Of a stretch of 62,219 nucleotides of DNA, positions 40,813-49,998 are shown in pieces. This DNA is from Olsenella_K sp051878835 (GTDB lineage: Bacteria; Actinomycetota; Coriobacteriia; Coriobacteriales; Atopobiaceae), in NCBI GenBank assembly GCA_051878835.1, contig JBJEKW010000020.1:1-62219 (forward strand), written 5' to 3'. The position numbers and the translations under genes were made by a program. Numbering within the stretch: the stretch's first letter is position 1; each line of letters opens with the position of its first letter. Below the pieces are notes generated by a model. It searched no databases. It saw only the letters and a list, made by a program, of their open reading frames with translations, and was not told the DNA's origin.

Positions 40813-41985
40813 ATGTCCTTCTTTGCTGACCCAAGCTTCTTTGAGCTGCTGGCTGTGGTGGTGGTCATCGCCGCCGCCATCGGCCTGTCGGGACACTCGC
40901 TCAGGCGCTACGGCCTGGTGGTCTCGCTGGTGTTCCTGTGCCTGATGTTCTACACGACGCCCCTGACGGGGGCCTTCGCCGCCTGCTTCATGGTGGTGGC
41001 TCTGGCTGCCGAGCAGTTCCTGCTGCGAAAGCCCGACTCGAAGGCGCGCTACCGCGTGGCGCTGGCCCTCAGCCTGACGCCTCTGGTGGCCTACAAGGTG
41101 GGCGCCGTCTGGGGTGCCAACATTCTGGGCTTCTCGGGCATCTCGTACGTCACATTCAGGGCGGTCCAGGTGGTCATCGAGACGCACGGCAGCCTCATAA
41201 AGGAGCTGTCGGTGCCCGACGAGCTGTACTTCCTGGCGTTCTTTCCCACGTTCACTTCGGGCCCCATCGACCGCAGCCGCCGTTTCGTGGACGACGCGCA
41301 CAAGGTGTGGGAGCGCGACGAGTACGCGGGCATGCTGGCGCGCGGACTGTTGCTGCTTCTGGTGGGCATGATATACAAGCTGGTGTTTGCCACGCTGGTG
41401 CACCGCTACTATGCGCCAGCCGCGTGGAGCGACACCACGGGCTTCTGGTACCAGGTCCAGACGGCCTACCAGTACGCGCTGTACCTCTTCTTTGACTTTG
41501 CGGGGTACTCCCTCATGGCCATGGGCGTCAGCTACTGCCTGGGCATCCGCACGCCGCGCAACTTCCGCGCGCCGTTCGTCAGCACCAGCATCGACGACTT
41601 CTGGAACCGCTGGCACATCAGCCTGTCCACGTGGCTGCGCGACTTCGTGTTCATGCGCGTCACGCGCGACCTCATGCGCAAGAAGCTGATCCACGGAAAG
41701 AACCGCCGCTTGAGGACGGCCCAAATAGGCTTCCTGTGCAACATGGTGCTGATGGGCGCGTGGCACGGCCTGACGCCCGACTACCTCATCTATGGCCTGT
41801 ACCACGGCGTCTTGATGGGGCTGGCCGAGGCGTACCATAAGAAGTCGAAGTTCTACAAGGCCCATAAGGACCAGAACTGGTACAAGGTTGCATCCTGGTT
41901 CGTAACCATGCAGCTCGTTGTGTTTAGCTTTGCGATATTCTCTGGTCAGATATCCATGCTCGTGAAGGGAGCTCTCAATGGCTAA
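40813..41985 (+). CDS. dltB: D-alanyl transfer membrane protein (MBOAT family)
   Basis: 390 residues with about ten to eleven membrane segments. FDFAGYSLMAMGVSYCLGIRTPRNFRAPFVSTSIDDFWNRWHISLSTWLRDFVF and the catalytic His in MVLMGAWHGLTPDYLIYGLYHG are MBOAT hallmarks. It takes D-Ala from DltC and passes it across the membrane. Overlaps dltC by 8 bp. Confidence 0.95.
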   Translation: MSFFADPSFFELLAVVVVIAAAIGLSGHSLRRYGLVVSLVFLCLMFYTTPLTGAFAACFMVVALAAEQFLLRKPDSKARYRVALALSLTPLVAYKVGAVWGANILGFSGISYVTFRAVQVVIETHGSLIKELSVPDELYFLAFFPTFTSGPIDRSRRFVDDAHKVWERDEYAGMLARGLLLLLVGMIYKLVFATLVHRYYAPAAWSDTTGFWYQVQTAYQYALYLFFDFAGYSLMAMGVSYCLGIRTPRNFRAPFVSTSIDDFWNRWHISLSTWLRDFVFMRVTRDLMRKKLIHGKNRRLRTAQIGFLCNMVLMGAWHGLTPDYLIYGLYHGVLMGLAEAYHKKSKFYKAHKDQNWYKVASWFVTMQLVVFSFAIFSGQISMLVKGALNG

Positions 41986-42235
41986 GATGACCGACGAGGA
42001 GTTCGATGCAAAGATGTTGGACCTCCTTGAGGACGTGTGCGACGACGACGCGGTGAGGGACCATCGCGATGACGACCTGTTCAAGCTGGGCCTTCTGGAC
42101 TCCATGGCCGCCGTCGAGCTGCTGGTGGGGATCGAGGACGAGTTCGGCGTGTCCATCGAGCCCACCGAGCTGCCCCGCGAGCAGATGAACACCGTGAACA
42201 AGATCTGCGCCCGCGTGCGCGAGCGGATGCAGTAG
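41978..42235 (+). CDS. dltC: D-alanyl carrier protein
   Basis: 85 residues. The phosphopantetheine Ser42 lies in LGLLDSMAAVELLVGIEDEFGV (LDSM motif). Small acidic acyl-carrier-like fold. GAAGGGAG before the ATG inside dltB. Needs a phosphopantetheinyl transferase encoded elsewhere. Confidence 0.95.
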   Translation: MAKMTDEEFDAKMLDLLEDVCDDDAVRDHRDDDLFKLGLLDSMAAVELLVGIEDEFGVSIEPTELPREQMNTVNKICARVRERMQ

Positions 42236-42237
42236 CC

Positions 42238-43464
42238 ATGCGCGGACGTCACCTTCTGGCCGCCGTGGCACTGGGCCTGGGCATAGCCGTCGCCGGCTTT
42301 GCCGCCTATGACAACCTGGTGCTGACAAAGATGGGCCCCGCCGACTCGACGCGCCTGTACGACTACACCTACGCCTCGGGCAAGTCCGAGAGCGTGGACT
42401 TCGTCACCTCGAACATGTCGAGCGACGGCTACCTGTGCTTTGGCTCGTCCGAGTGGTACATCTCAAAGAAGATCGTCGAGATGTGCCCCCAGACCGTCTT
42501 TGGCGAGAACGTGACGGGCGTAGACATGACCTACATCGGCGAGGGCTACGACCAGAGCCTGTGGCAGGCCATCGCCGCGGGCGCCTACGCCAACAAGGTG
42601 CAGAACAAGAAGGTCATGATTGTGGTCTCGCCGCAGTGGTTCTTCAAGAACGGCGGCGACCAGAGCAAGTTCTACACGAAGTTCAACTACTCCCTGTACC
42701 GCGACTTCGTGCAGAACTCCGACATCTCGCAGCAGACGAAGGACTACGTGCGGCAGCGCGTGCTTGACTTGGGCATCGACTCGGGCCAGGTGTCCGCGGC
42801 AAACCACGACACGGTGGTGGACACGCTGAACGACGTCGCCTACGCCACCTCCGACAACCTGGAGCTGCGCAGCAAGCTGGACAACGTCATCAACATCTCG
42901 CCAAAGAAGAGCGCCGTCAGGAACGCCGGTGTTCCCACCGGCGAGCCGGACTGGGACCAGCTGATGCAGCAGGCCGTTGCCGACGGACAGGCAGCATGCA
43001 CGAACAACGACTTCGGCATCTACGATGCGTACTGGGAGAAGTACCACACGTACATGCCCGAGCTGTTCCAGAACTTCCACGAGGCCGAATCGGAGTACGA
43101 GGACTTCCAGTGCTTCCTGGACGTGTGCCGCGAGTGCGGGCTCGAGCCGCTGGTGACCATACTGCCCGTCCATGGGCAGTGGTACGACATCGCGAACGTC
43201 TCGAAGGACGAGCGCGCCGCCTACTACCAGAAGATTCGCGACATCTGCAACCAGGCCGGCGTCGCGTACGCCGACTTCTCCAGCTGCGAGTACGAGAAGT
43301 ACTTCTTGTGCGATACGGTCCACCCCGGATGGGTGGGCTGGGTGCGCATAGAGCACTCCTTCTATGACTTCGTCAACGGCACCGACGACGACTTCCTGGG
43401 CGGCTCAGCGTTTGGGGACGCTCCGGGGCTTTCGGCAGAGCAGTCTGGGGGCGATTCCAAGTGA
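42238..43464 (+). CDS. dltD: D-alanylation protein DltD
   Basis: 408 residues. An N-terminal membrane anchor (LLAAVALGLGIAVAGFAAYDNLVL) is followed by an extracellular SGNH-like domain: YLCFGSSEWYIS holds the Ser, and CDTVHPGWVGWVRIEH the Asp/His pair. DltD completes D-Ala transfer to teichoic acid outside the membrane. It starts 2 bp after dltC. Confidence 0.92.
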   Translation: MRGRHLLAAVALGLGIAVAGFAAYDNLVLTKMGPADSTRLYDYTYASGKSESVDFVTSNMSSDGYLCFGSSEWYISKKIVEMCPQTVFGENVTGVDMTYIGEGYDQSLWQAIAAGAYANKVQNKKVMIVVSPQWFFKNGGDQSKFYTKFNYSLYRDFVQNSDISQQTKDYVRQRVLDLGIDSGQVSAANHDTVVDTLNDVAYATSDNLELRSKLDNVINISPKKSAVRNAGVPTGEPDWDQLMQQAVADGQAACTNNDFGIYDAYWEKYHTYMPELFQNFHEAESEYEDFQCFLDVCRECGLEPLVTILPVHGQWYDIANVSKDERAAYYQKIRDICNQAGVAYADFSSCEYEKYFLCDTVHPGWVGWVRIEHSFYDFVNGTDDDFLGGSAFGDAPGLSAEQSGGDSK

Positions 43465-43703
43465 CGGCAGAGCGTACGAAGGCCGATGTCGCCCAGCAGA
43501 AGTCCGAAGGGTTCTGGGCAAAGGTGGCACAGCATCCGCTGGCCTTCCCGAAGCAGGCGATCTGCGACTACTTCATGGGACACGAGGGTGCGCTTCTGGC
43601 GGTGACGACGGCCGGTGTCGCCGCGGGGGTGCTGTTGCTAGTGTGGTTCCTCGTGTTCTCGGGGCTGAACGAGCCGGTACAGTTCATCTACGCGGGATTC
43701 TAG
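43461..43703 (+). CDS. dltX: DltX-like single-pass membrane protein at the end of the dlt set
   Basis: 80 residues, GTG start overlapping the dltD stop (GTGA). A cytoplasmic N-terminal half of about 45 residues, one membrane helix (AVTTAGVAAGVLLLVWFLV) and the C-terminal FIYAGF, which resembles the conserved FIYxxF end of Firmicutes DltX, thought to carry D-Ala between DltB and the teichoic acid. In Firmicutes dltX is usually first in the operon and about 50 residues; here it is after dltD and longer. Confidence 0.75.
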   Translation: MTAERTKADVAQQKSEGFWAKVAQHPLAFPKQAICDYFMGHEGALLAVTTAGVAAGVLLLVWFLVFSGLNEPVQFIYAGF

Positions 43704-43713
43704 GCACAGCCAT

Positions 43714-45585
43714 ATGAAGAGCAACACATCGGATGACCGGCACCACGGACGCCGTGGTGTGGCCCAGCATGCCATAGCGGTGCTGGGAGTGGCCATAATA
43801 GCCTTTGGCATCGTGGTGCTGGCGCTGTCCGTGGGCGGCGTGAGGGTGTTCCCGTCCAGGGGCGCAAAGCAGCAGGCGCAGGTTGCCGTGACGGACGAGT
43901 CTGGCTCAGGCGCAGACGCCTCTGTGGACTCCGACCAGGTAGCCGACGGGGAGCAGGATTCGAGCGCTGATGACTCCGGTAACGGCGACGTCATCACCTC
44001 CGACGACGGGTCGCTGCAGCTGGGCGAGGACGGCACCCCACAGGGACCTGGCTCGTCCGACGCCGTGGCGCAGATGCAGGACCAGCAGGACGCCCAGGAC
44101 CAGCAGGACGGGACCGACATCTCCGACCAGGGGAATCCCGCGGATGCCTCAGGAGACCAGACGGACGTCAGCGACCTGGACGTGTCGAACTACAACGACG
44201 GTCCCGAGCAGGGCGAGGCGTCTCCCGAGGGGCTGGAGCCCGAGGGCAAGCGGCTGAGCGATTCGCTCGACGAGTACCTGAACAACAACTTCGGCGCCAC
44301 CGGCGTGCCGGGCATGGCCGTTGCCGTCTTTGGCCAGGACTCCATTCGCTACGAGCGCACACTGGGAGTGTGCGACTCCAGCCACCAGACGTTCATCATT
44401 GGCTCGCTGTCGAAGTCGTTCACCGCCGTCGCCATCATGCAGCTGAAGGAGCGCGGCCTCGTGGACCTGGACGCCCCCGCATCGAGGTACGTGCCGCAGT
44501 ACGGCACCCCCGACAGCGTCACCATACGGTCGCTTCTGAACCAGACCAGCGGCTTTGGCTACTACGACTCCTTGGGAGACGCCACGGTGGGGCTCTCCGC
44601 GGGGCACTTCTCGTACGCCAACGCAAACTACGACCTTCTGGGCAAGGTCGTGGAGGCCGTGTCCGGCATGGACTACGGCTCGTACCTAAAGCAGAACATC
44701 TTTGATCCGCTGGGCATGACGGACGCGTCGGCAGGCACCTCGGAGCTCAGGGCGGACATGGCGCCGCTGTACCGCAACTACTTCGGTCTGAACGTCGCGG
44801 ACGGCTTCGTGCACCAGGACTCCGACTCCGCGTGGGGCTCGGCCTCGTCCGGCTACGTCCGTGCCAGCCTGTCCGACATGGAGAAGTACCTCCAGATGTA
44901 CCTGAACCTGGGCGAGGGCATTCTGGAGCCCGACGACGTCATGATGATGTTCTTGAGCCGCGTGCCCGACCCCGGTGGCGACACCTACTACGGTTTTGGA
45001 TGGACATCGTTCACCTGGGACGACGGCGAGCTGGTGCTGTCTCACGACGGTCAGGTCGAGAACGGCGTCACCAGGATGTGCCTGCTTCCCGACCGCCACA
45101 TGGGCATCGTGGTGATGGGCGACGTCAGCGACTACTTCGGCGGAAACACGAACTTCTTCCAGGCCTGCGACGACATCGTCAGCCTGTCGGTGGGTGGAGA
45201 CGCCCTGGGCGTCAGCTGGTGGATGCTGTTCCGCCAGCACCTGCAGATGGACCTGCTGCTGGGTGTGGGCTTCTTTGCCGCCATCTGGAGCGCCGTCAGG
45301 CTGCGCGCCTGGAGGCGCAAGCTGGGGAGGCACCGCCTGAGCGAGAACTGCTGGAGGCTGTTCTTCCTGCACGTGGTGTACCCCACGGTGCTGGTGATGA
45401 TCCCCTGGTGGGACGGCGTCAAGTGGCGTGACCTGGCAACCTTCGTGCCGGACGTGACGATATCCCTGGTGGTGCCTGCGGCCGTGCTGTACGTGGTGGG
45501 CGTCGTAAAGCTGGTTCAGCTGGTGCGCGACGCAAAGGCGGGCCAGGCGGGCGCCACGGGAAAGGCGCACGAGGACGAGTCGTAG
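43714..45585 (+). CDS. Beta-lactamase-family serine hydrolase, FmtA-like, with membrane segments
   Basis: 623 residues. An N-terminal membrane helix (residues 20-42), then about 130 residues rich in Asp, Gln and Ser (disordered, wall-spanning), then the class C-like domain: Ser231-x-x-Lys234 in IIGSLSKSFTAVAIMQ, a YAN motif (FSYANANYDLLGKVVE) and HDGQVENG. Two or three further membrane helices at the C-terminus (510-600). In S. aureus, FmtA of this family removes D-Ala from teichoic acid; its place directly behind dltX suggests the same. A peptidase or carboxypeptidase role is the alternative. Confidence 0.75.
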   Translation: MKSNTSDDRHHGRRGVAQHAIAVLGVAIIAFGIVVLALSVGGVRVFPSRGAKQQAQVAVTDESGSGADASVDSDQVADGEQDSSADDSGNGDVITSDDGSLQLGEDGTPQGPGSSDAVAQMQDQQDAQDQQDGTDISDQGNPADASGDQTDVSDLDVSNYNDGPEQGEASPEGLEPEGKRLSDSLDEYLNNNFGATGVPGMAVAVFGQDSIRYERTLGVCDSSHQTFIIGSLSKSFTAVAIMQLKERGLVDLDAPASRYVPQYGTPDSVTIRSLLNQTSGFGYYDSLGDATVGLSAGHFSYANANYDLLGKVVEAVSGMDYGSYLKQNIFDPLGMTDASAGTSELRADMAPLYRNYFGLNVADGFVHQDSDSAWGSASSGYVRASLSDMEKYLQMYLNLGEGILEPDDVMMMFLSRVPDPGGDTYYGFGWTSFTWDDGELVLSHDGQVENGVTRMCLLPDRHMGIVVMGDVSDYFGGNTNFFQACDDIVSLSVGGDALGVSWWMLFRQHLQMDLLLGVGFFAAIWSAVRLRAWRRKLGRHRLSENCWRLFFLHVVYPTVLVMIPWWDGVKWRDLATFVPDVTISLVVPAAVLYVVGVVKLVQLVRDAKAGQAGATGKAHEDES

Positions 45586-45625
45586 GCGATGCGGCGGCTC
45601 GCGGTGGGTCTAGCCGCACAAGAAA

Positions 45626-45661
45626 GGGGCCGGTCGTCGGAATGGTTCGACGACCGGCCCC
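45626..45661. terminator. Bidirectional terminator after dlt operon
   Basis: GGGGCCGGTCGTCG and CGACGACCGGCCCC, a perfect 14-bp stem, loop GAATGGTT, between convergent genes. Confidence 0.85.
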
Positions 45662-45720
45662 CTGTGGTTGTGCGTGGGCTGGCGGGCTTGCCGTGCGCCG
45701 TTGCGCGGGGACGGCTGGGC

Positions 45721-46755
45721 CTAGTTGAACTTCACCAGCTTGCTGGCGAGGCGGTAGACGCCGATGGTGCAGGCGTTGCCCACCTTTCCCGGCAGGTTCG
45801 TCACCATGCCGCAGATGCCCCACCTGCAGCGGCGCCACAGGCGCGGGTCGTAGTCGTGCAGCTCGTCCCACAGCTTCGCCAGCTCGTCCATGGCGTCGGG
45901 GTGATCCGAGAGCTTCGAGAAGATCGTGCAGATGGTCATCATGAGCACGAAGTAGTTCACCATGTAGCTGCGCAGGTAGACGGAGGGAATGTCCCTGTAC
46001 AGGTGGTAGGCGTGCATCATGATGCGCGTGATGCGCACCTGCTGCTCGATGCGGCCCGCCATGACCTTCTCGTTCACGCTCTGGTCCTCGCGGCCGATGT
46101 AGTAGCGGTAGAGGTCGACATTCAGGTAGTACAGCGTCTGGCAGCGGGGCAGCGGCACCCACGCGTAGATGTTGTCGACGTAGAACGTGTGCGCGGGCAG
46201 GGGCAGTCCGCCCTGGCGCAAAACCTCGGCGCGGTAGCAAAGGGCGTGCATCAGCAGGTTGTGAGACATCTGGAAGTGGCCGATCTCGTTCCAGCCGAAG
46301 ACCTTGCCCTCGGGGAGGATGCCCTTGTAGTCGACCACGTTGCGCGTGCCGTCTGCCACATGCTCGTACACGTAGTTCGACACCACGAGGTCCACGCACG
46401 CATCGGAGGCCTCGAACTTCCTCAGCGTCTGCAGCAGCTGGGACAGGGCCTCGGCGTCCAGCCAGTCATCCGAGTCGACGACCTTGTAGTAGGTGCCGTC
46501 CGCGTTCTGCAGGCCGGTCTTCACGGCGATGCCGTGTCCGCCGTTTTCCTGGTGGACGGCCTTGATGATGTCTGGATAGCGGCTGGCCCACTCGTCGGCC
46601 TTTGCGGGCGTGTCGTCCTTCTGGGAACCGTCGTCCACGATGACTATCTGGACGTCGTCGGCGTAGGAGGAGCCCTCCAGGATGGACGTGATGCAGTGGT
46701 CCATGTACTCGGCCGAGTTGTAGCAGGGGATTCCGAACGTTATTACCTTGTGCAT
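45721..46755 (-). CDS. Family 2 glycosyltransferase
   Basis: 344 residues. ITFGIPCYNSAEYMDHCITSIL, IVIVDDGSQKDDT and VVDSDDWLDAEALSQLL (DxD motif) are GT-A family 2 features; about 110 C-terminal residues hold amphipathic or membrane-associated helices. Acceptor unknown; such enzymes build surface glycans or glycolipids. No ribosome-binding site stands out. It follows pfkA by 30 bp on the same strand. Confidence 0.88.
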   Translation of the reverse strand: MHKVITFGIPCYNSAEYMDHCITSILEGSSYADDVQIVIVDDGSQKDDTPAKADEWASRYPDIIKAVHQENGGHGIAVKTGLQNADGTYYKVVDSDDWLDAEALSQLLQTLRKFEASDACVDLVVSNYVYEHVADGTRNVVDYKGILPEGKVFGWNEIGHFQMSHNLLMHALCYRAEVLRQGGLPLPAHTFYVDNIYAWVPLPRCQTLYYLNVDLYRYYIGREDQSVNEKVMAGRIEQQVRITRIMMHAYHLYRDIPSVYLRSYMVNYFVLMMTICTIFSKLSDHPDAMDELAKLWDELHDYDPRLWRRCRWGICGMVTNLPGKVGNACTIGVYRLASKLVKFN

Positions 46756-46785
46756 GTGTATGGGCTCGTTTCGTCGTGTGTGGGG

Positions 46786-47865
46786 CTACTTGTCGCCAAA
46801 GCTGATGCCCAGGGCGCGCGCCTCGCGCACGAGGTCGCTCTGGGGGTCGACGTACTTCAGCTTGCCGGCGATCTTCTCCAGGGGCACATGCGTCATCTGG
46901 CCGTTGACCTTTGCGATCATGTAGCCGTACTTGTGCTGCAGGCAACCAAGGGCCGCCTCGACGCCGCACTGCGTGGCAAAGATGCGGTCCTGCGCATCGG
47001 GCCTGCCGCCGCGCTGGGTGTGTCCGGGGATGCCCACGCGGACCTCGCGGCCCGTGCGCTGGGCTATCTGCGCGGCGATGTCGTAGGCGATGCTGGGGGA
47101 GGTGCGCTTGGCGACCAGCTTCTTGTACTCCTTCTTTGTCAGCTGCGCCTCCTCCTTCGAGATGGCGCCCTCGGCCACGGCCACGATGGCGAAGCGGCCT
47201 CCGTCGGCGTCGCGCTTCTCGATGGCCTTGATGACGTTGTCCAGCTCGTAGGGGATCTCGGGCAGCAGGATGACGTCGGCGCCGCCGGCTACGCCCGCGT
47301 ACAGGGGAATCCAGCCGACCTTGTGGCCCATGATCTCGACCACGAACACGCGGCCGTGCGAGCTGGCGGTGGTCTTTATCTCGTCCAGGTAGCGCGTGGC
47401 CACGTCGATGGCGCTGGTGAAGCCGAAGGTGATGTCGGTGCCCCACGTGTCGTTGTCTATGGTCTTGGGCAGGCCGATGACGTTCAGGCCCTCCTGCGAA
47501 AGGCGGTTCGCGGTCTTGAGCGAGCCGTTGCCGCCCAGGACAAACAGGCAGTCCAGCTGCAGCTTGTGGTAGGTCTGCTTCATGGCGGGGACCTTCTGCA
47601 CGCCGTCGGGGCCGGGGACGTCAATCAGCTTGAACGGGGTACGGCTGGTGCCCAGGATGGTGCCGCCCTGGGTGAGTACGCCCGAGAAGTCCTCCCAGTG
47701 CATCTCGCGGAAGCGTCCGTAGATGAGTCCCTGGTAGCCGTCCTGGAAGCCGTAGATCTCGACCGGTTCCTTGGAGTTGTTCAGTACGGTCTTCACGATG
47801 CCGCGCATGGTGGCATTCAGGGCCTGGCAGTCTCCGCCGCTGGTAAGCAGTCCGATTCGTAGCAT
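46786..47865 (-). CDS. pfkA: 6-phosphofructokinase
   Basis: 359 residues. GLLTSGGDCQALNATMRGIV, FGFTSAIDVATRYLDEIKTTASSHGRVFVVEIMGHKVGW and VGIPGHTQRGGRPDAQDR match the PFK-A family. The phosphate-donor motif reads GGNGS (ATP enzymes GGDGS, PPi enzymes GGDDS) and is followed by PKTIDNDT. Gly after Asn suggests ATP use, while Lys in PKTIDND is shared with PPi and some actinobacterial ATP enzymes, so the donor is not certain. Commits fructose 6-phosphate to glycolysis. Confidence 0.9.
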   Translation of the reverse strand: MLRIGLLTSGGDCQALNATMRGIVKTVLNNSKEPVEIYGFQDGYQGLIYGRFREMHWEDFSGVLTQGGTILGTSRTPFKLIDVPGPDGVQKVPAMKQTYHKLQLDCLFVLGGNGSLKTANRLSQEGLNVIGLPKTIDNDTWGTDITFGFTSAIDVATRYLDEIKTTASSHGRVFVVEIMGHKVGWIPLYAGVAGGADVILLPEIPYELDNVIKAIEKRDADGGRFAIVAVAEGAISKEEAQLTKKEYKKLVAKRTSPSIAYDIAAQIAQRTGREVRVGIPGHTQRGGRPDAQDRIFATQCGVEAALGCLQHKYGYMIAKVNGQMTHVPLEKIAGKLKYVDPQSDLVREARALGISFGDK

Positions 47866-48121
47866 GGGGTCATGACCTTCCTCTGTGGGGCGCGGCAGTG
47901 CGCCGCTCCATCCCTGCTAGTGTGACACAATGCTGGCAGCTAACTGAGCTGCACCTTCGTTTTTTGCACGAGCGGGGCCCAATCGTGGCCCTGTGCCCGT
48001 GCGCGGGGCCGCGAGCCTCCCGCCAGTACAACATGGTGACCCATGGGTAGGAAGTGCGGGCATTCTGCTGCGATTCTTGTGTAATATTGCCGCAATGTCT
48101 GACAGAACCTTTGCACGCGCT

Positions 48122-48150
48122 TTAACGAGGGCTTACGTTGCGCCTACAAT
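48122..48150 (+). promoter_or_regulatory. Possible promoter of the pit operon
   Basis: TTAACG (48122-48127) and TACAAT (48145-48150), 17 bp apart, upstream of the DUF47 gene. The remainder of the 354-bp gap (47866-48219), including the pfkA upstream side, shows no gene. Confidence 0.4.
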
Positions 48151-48219
48151 CGCTCCTGGTGTGTTCGTGACCAGTCAACCAGCCCGAGCCGGCGGCGCCG
48201 GCCATAGCGAAGGGTGCAC

Positions 48220-48846
48220 ATGAGCAGGGTCAGCAAAAAAGAGGACATGTTCTACCGGATGCTGTCGGAGCAGTCCCAGAAGCTGGTCGAGGCCAGCGAC
48301 GTGTACGTGGACATCATCCAGAACTACCCGGATTCTGCGGGCAACATCCCCCAGATGAAGCGCATCGAGACCGAGGCGGACACCTTGGTCCATGACATCC
48401 TGGTAAAGCTGTACGAGTCCTTCATAACCCCGTTCGACCGCGAGGACATATACAACCTGACGCAGCACATGGACGACGTCGTGGACAACGAGGAACACAT
48501 CGTGCGCAGGCTCAGCCTGTACCACGTGAAGAACATGGCCCCCGAGGCCACCGAGCTGGCCGTGCTGACGCAGCAGGCGACGCAGGAGCTGAAGGTGCTC
48601 TTTGACCACCTGCCCAACTTCAAGAAGGACCGTGCGGTCATGGAGCAGGTGCAGAAGGTGCACACCATCGAGGACCGTGGCGACGACGTGTACCACGACG
48701 CCATCGGCAGGCTCTACGACGAGAAGGACGCCACGCCCACGCACCTGCTGAAGTGGAACACGCTGTTCAACCGCATGGAGGACACGCTGGACGCGTGCAA
48801 GGCCGTCTCCTCCATCGTGAGCAACGTGGTGCTAAAGAATGCTTAG
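48220..48846 (+). CDS. DUF47 (PhoU-like) phosphate transport regulator
   Basis: 208 residues; GAAGGG before the ATG. An all-helical protein with FYRMLSEQSQKLVEASDVYVDII, EADTLVHDILVKLYESFITPFDREDIYNLTQHMDDVVD and the metal-binding DD/E motifs of the DUF47 family. It is regularly found in front of PiT transporters and regulates or assists them. Overlaps pit by 8 bp. Confidence 0.9.
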   Translation: MSRVSKKEDMFYRMLSEQSQKLVEASDVYVDIIQNYPDSAGNIPQMKRIETEADTLVHDILVKLYESFITPFDREDIYNLTQHMDDVVDNEEHIVRRLSLYHVKNMAPEATELAVLTQQATQELKVLFDHLPNFKKDRAVMEQVQKVHTIEDRGDDVYHDAIGRLYDEKDATPTHLLKWNTLFNRMEDTLDACKAVSSIVSNVVLKNA

Positions 48847-49834
48847 CGGCATGCTCGTAGGCGTTCTGGTGTGCGCCTTCCTCTTTGAGTTCATCAACGG
48901 CTTCCACGACACCGCCAACGCCATCGCCACCACGGTCTACACCAGGGCCCTGCCGCCGCGCGTGGCCGTGCTCATGAGCGCGGGCATGAACTTCCTGGGA
49001 GCGCTGACGCACGAGGGCGTTGCCATGACCATAGCCCACGGGCTCGTGGACATAAACCTGGACCTCTATGTCATCCTGGCCGCGCTGGTGGGCGCCATCG
49101 TGTGGGACCTCTTTACCTGGTGGAGGTCCATACCGTCCAGCTCTTCTCACGCGCTCATCGGGTCATTGGTGGGTGCCACCATCGTGTACACGCACGGCTT
49201 TGACCACGTGCTGTGGGCGGGCCTTCTGGACAAGGTCATCATCCCGCTGTTCACGTCGCCCCTCATCGGCTTTGCGCTGGGCTTCGCCCTGATGCGCCTG
49301 GTGTTCGAGCTGTTTGCCAACTGGACGCCCCACCACGCCAACGCGCTGTTCCACAAGGCGCAGATCTGCTCCAGCATGTTCATGGCGTTCAGCCACGGCT
49401 CCAACGACGCGCAGAAGACCATGGGCATCATCACCCTGGCCCTGGTGGGCGCGGGCATGCTGCCCACGGGCTCCGACATCCCCCTGTGGGTAAAGCTGTT
49501 CTGCGCCACCACCATGGCCCTGGGCACCTCCATCGGCGGCCAGCGCATCATGAAGACCGTGGGCGGCAACGTGACGAAGCTGGAGCCCGTCATGGGCTTC
49601 GTCAGCGAGACGTCCTCCGCCATCGCCATCCAGATCATGACAGCCATCGGCGCGCCCGTCTCGACGACGCAGGTCATCACCACGGCCATCATGGGCTCGG
49701 GCAGCGCGAAGGGCATCCGCAAGGTGCACTGGGGCGTGGCCAGCAGCATCGTTCAGGCGTGGTTCGTGACCCTGCCCGCCACCATGGTCCTGGGTGGCGT
49801 CGTGGCGGCCGTGCTGGGTGCCATGGGCATCTAG
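48839..49834 (+). CDS. pit: Inorganic phosphate transporter, PiT family
   Basis: 331 residues with about ten membrane helices. FEFINGFHDTANAIATTVYTRALPP and FMAFSHGSNDAQKTMGIITLAL are the paired PiT signature repeats; SSSSHALIGSLVG and GAPVSTTQVITTAIMGSG are conserved. It couples phosphate (as a metal-phosphate) entry to protons. Translation is likely coupled to the DUF47 gene. Confidence 0.95.
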   Translation: MLSGMLVGVLVCAFLFEFINGFHDTANAIATTVYTRALPPRVAVLMSAGMNFLGALTHEGVAMTIAHGLVDINLDLYVILAALVGAIVWDLFTWWRSIPSSSSHALIGSLVGATIVYTHGFDHVLWAGLLDKVIIPLFTSPLIGFALGFALMRLVFELFANWTPHHANALFHKAQICSSMFMAFSHGSNDAQKTMGIITLALVGAGMLPTGSDIPLWVKLFCATTMALGTSIGGQRIMKTVGGNVTKLEPVMGFVSETSSAIAIQIMTAIGAPVSTTQVITTAIMGSGSAKGIRKVHWGVASSIVQAWFVTLPATMVLGGVVAAVLGAMGI

Positions 49835-49919
49835 CGAATTATTCACATATCGAGCGCTGGAGCGCATGGCCAGGTGGTGTGGGCCATGTCTTTCTGGGTG
49901 CGACGTCACAGCGACCGGA

Positions 49920-49955
49920 GGGGCGCCATCCTAGAGTGGCGCCCCTTGCGCGTTT
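49920..49955 (+). terminator. Terminator after pit
   Basis: GGGGCGCCA/TGGCGCCCC (9 bp, perfect), loop TCCTAGAG, then TTGCGCGTTTT. Confidence 0.75.
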
Positions 49956-49998
49956 TGCTATGGTGTGAGCGTCAGAAGTGCAATGCGAAGGGGTGCGG

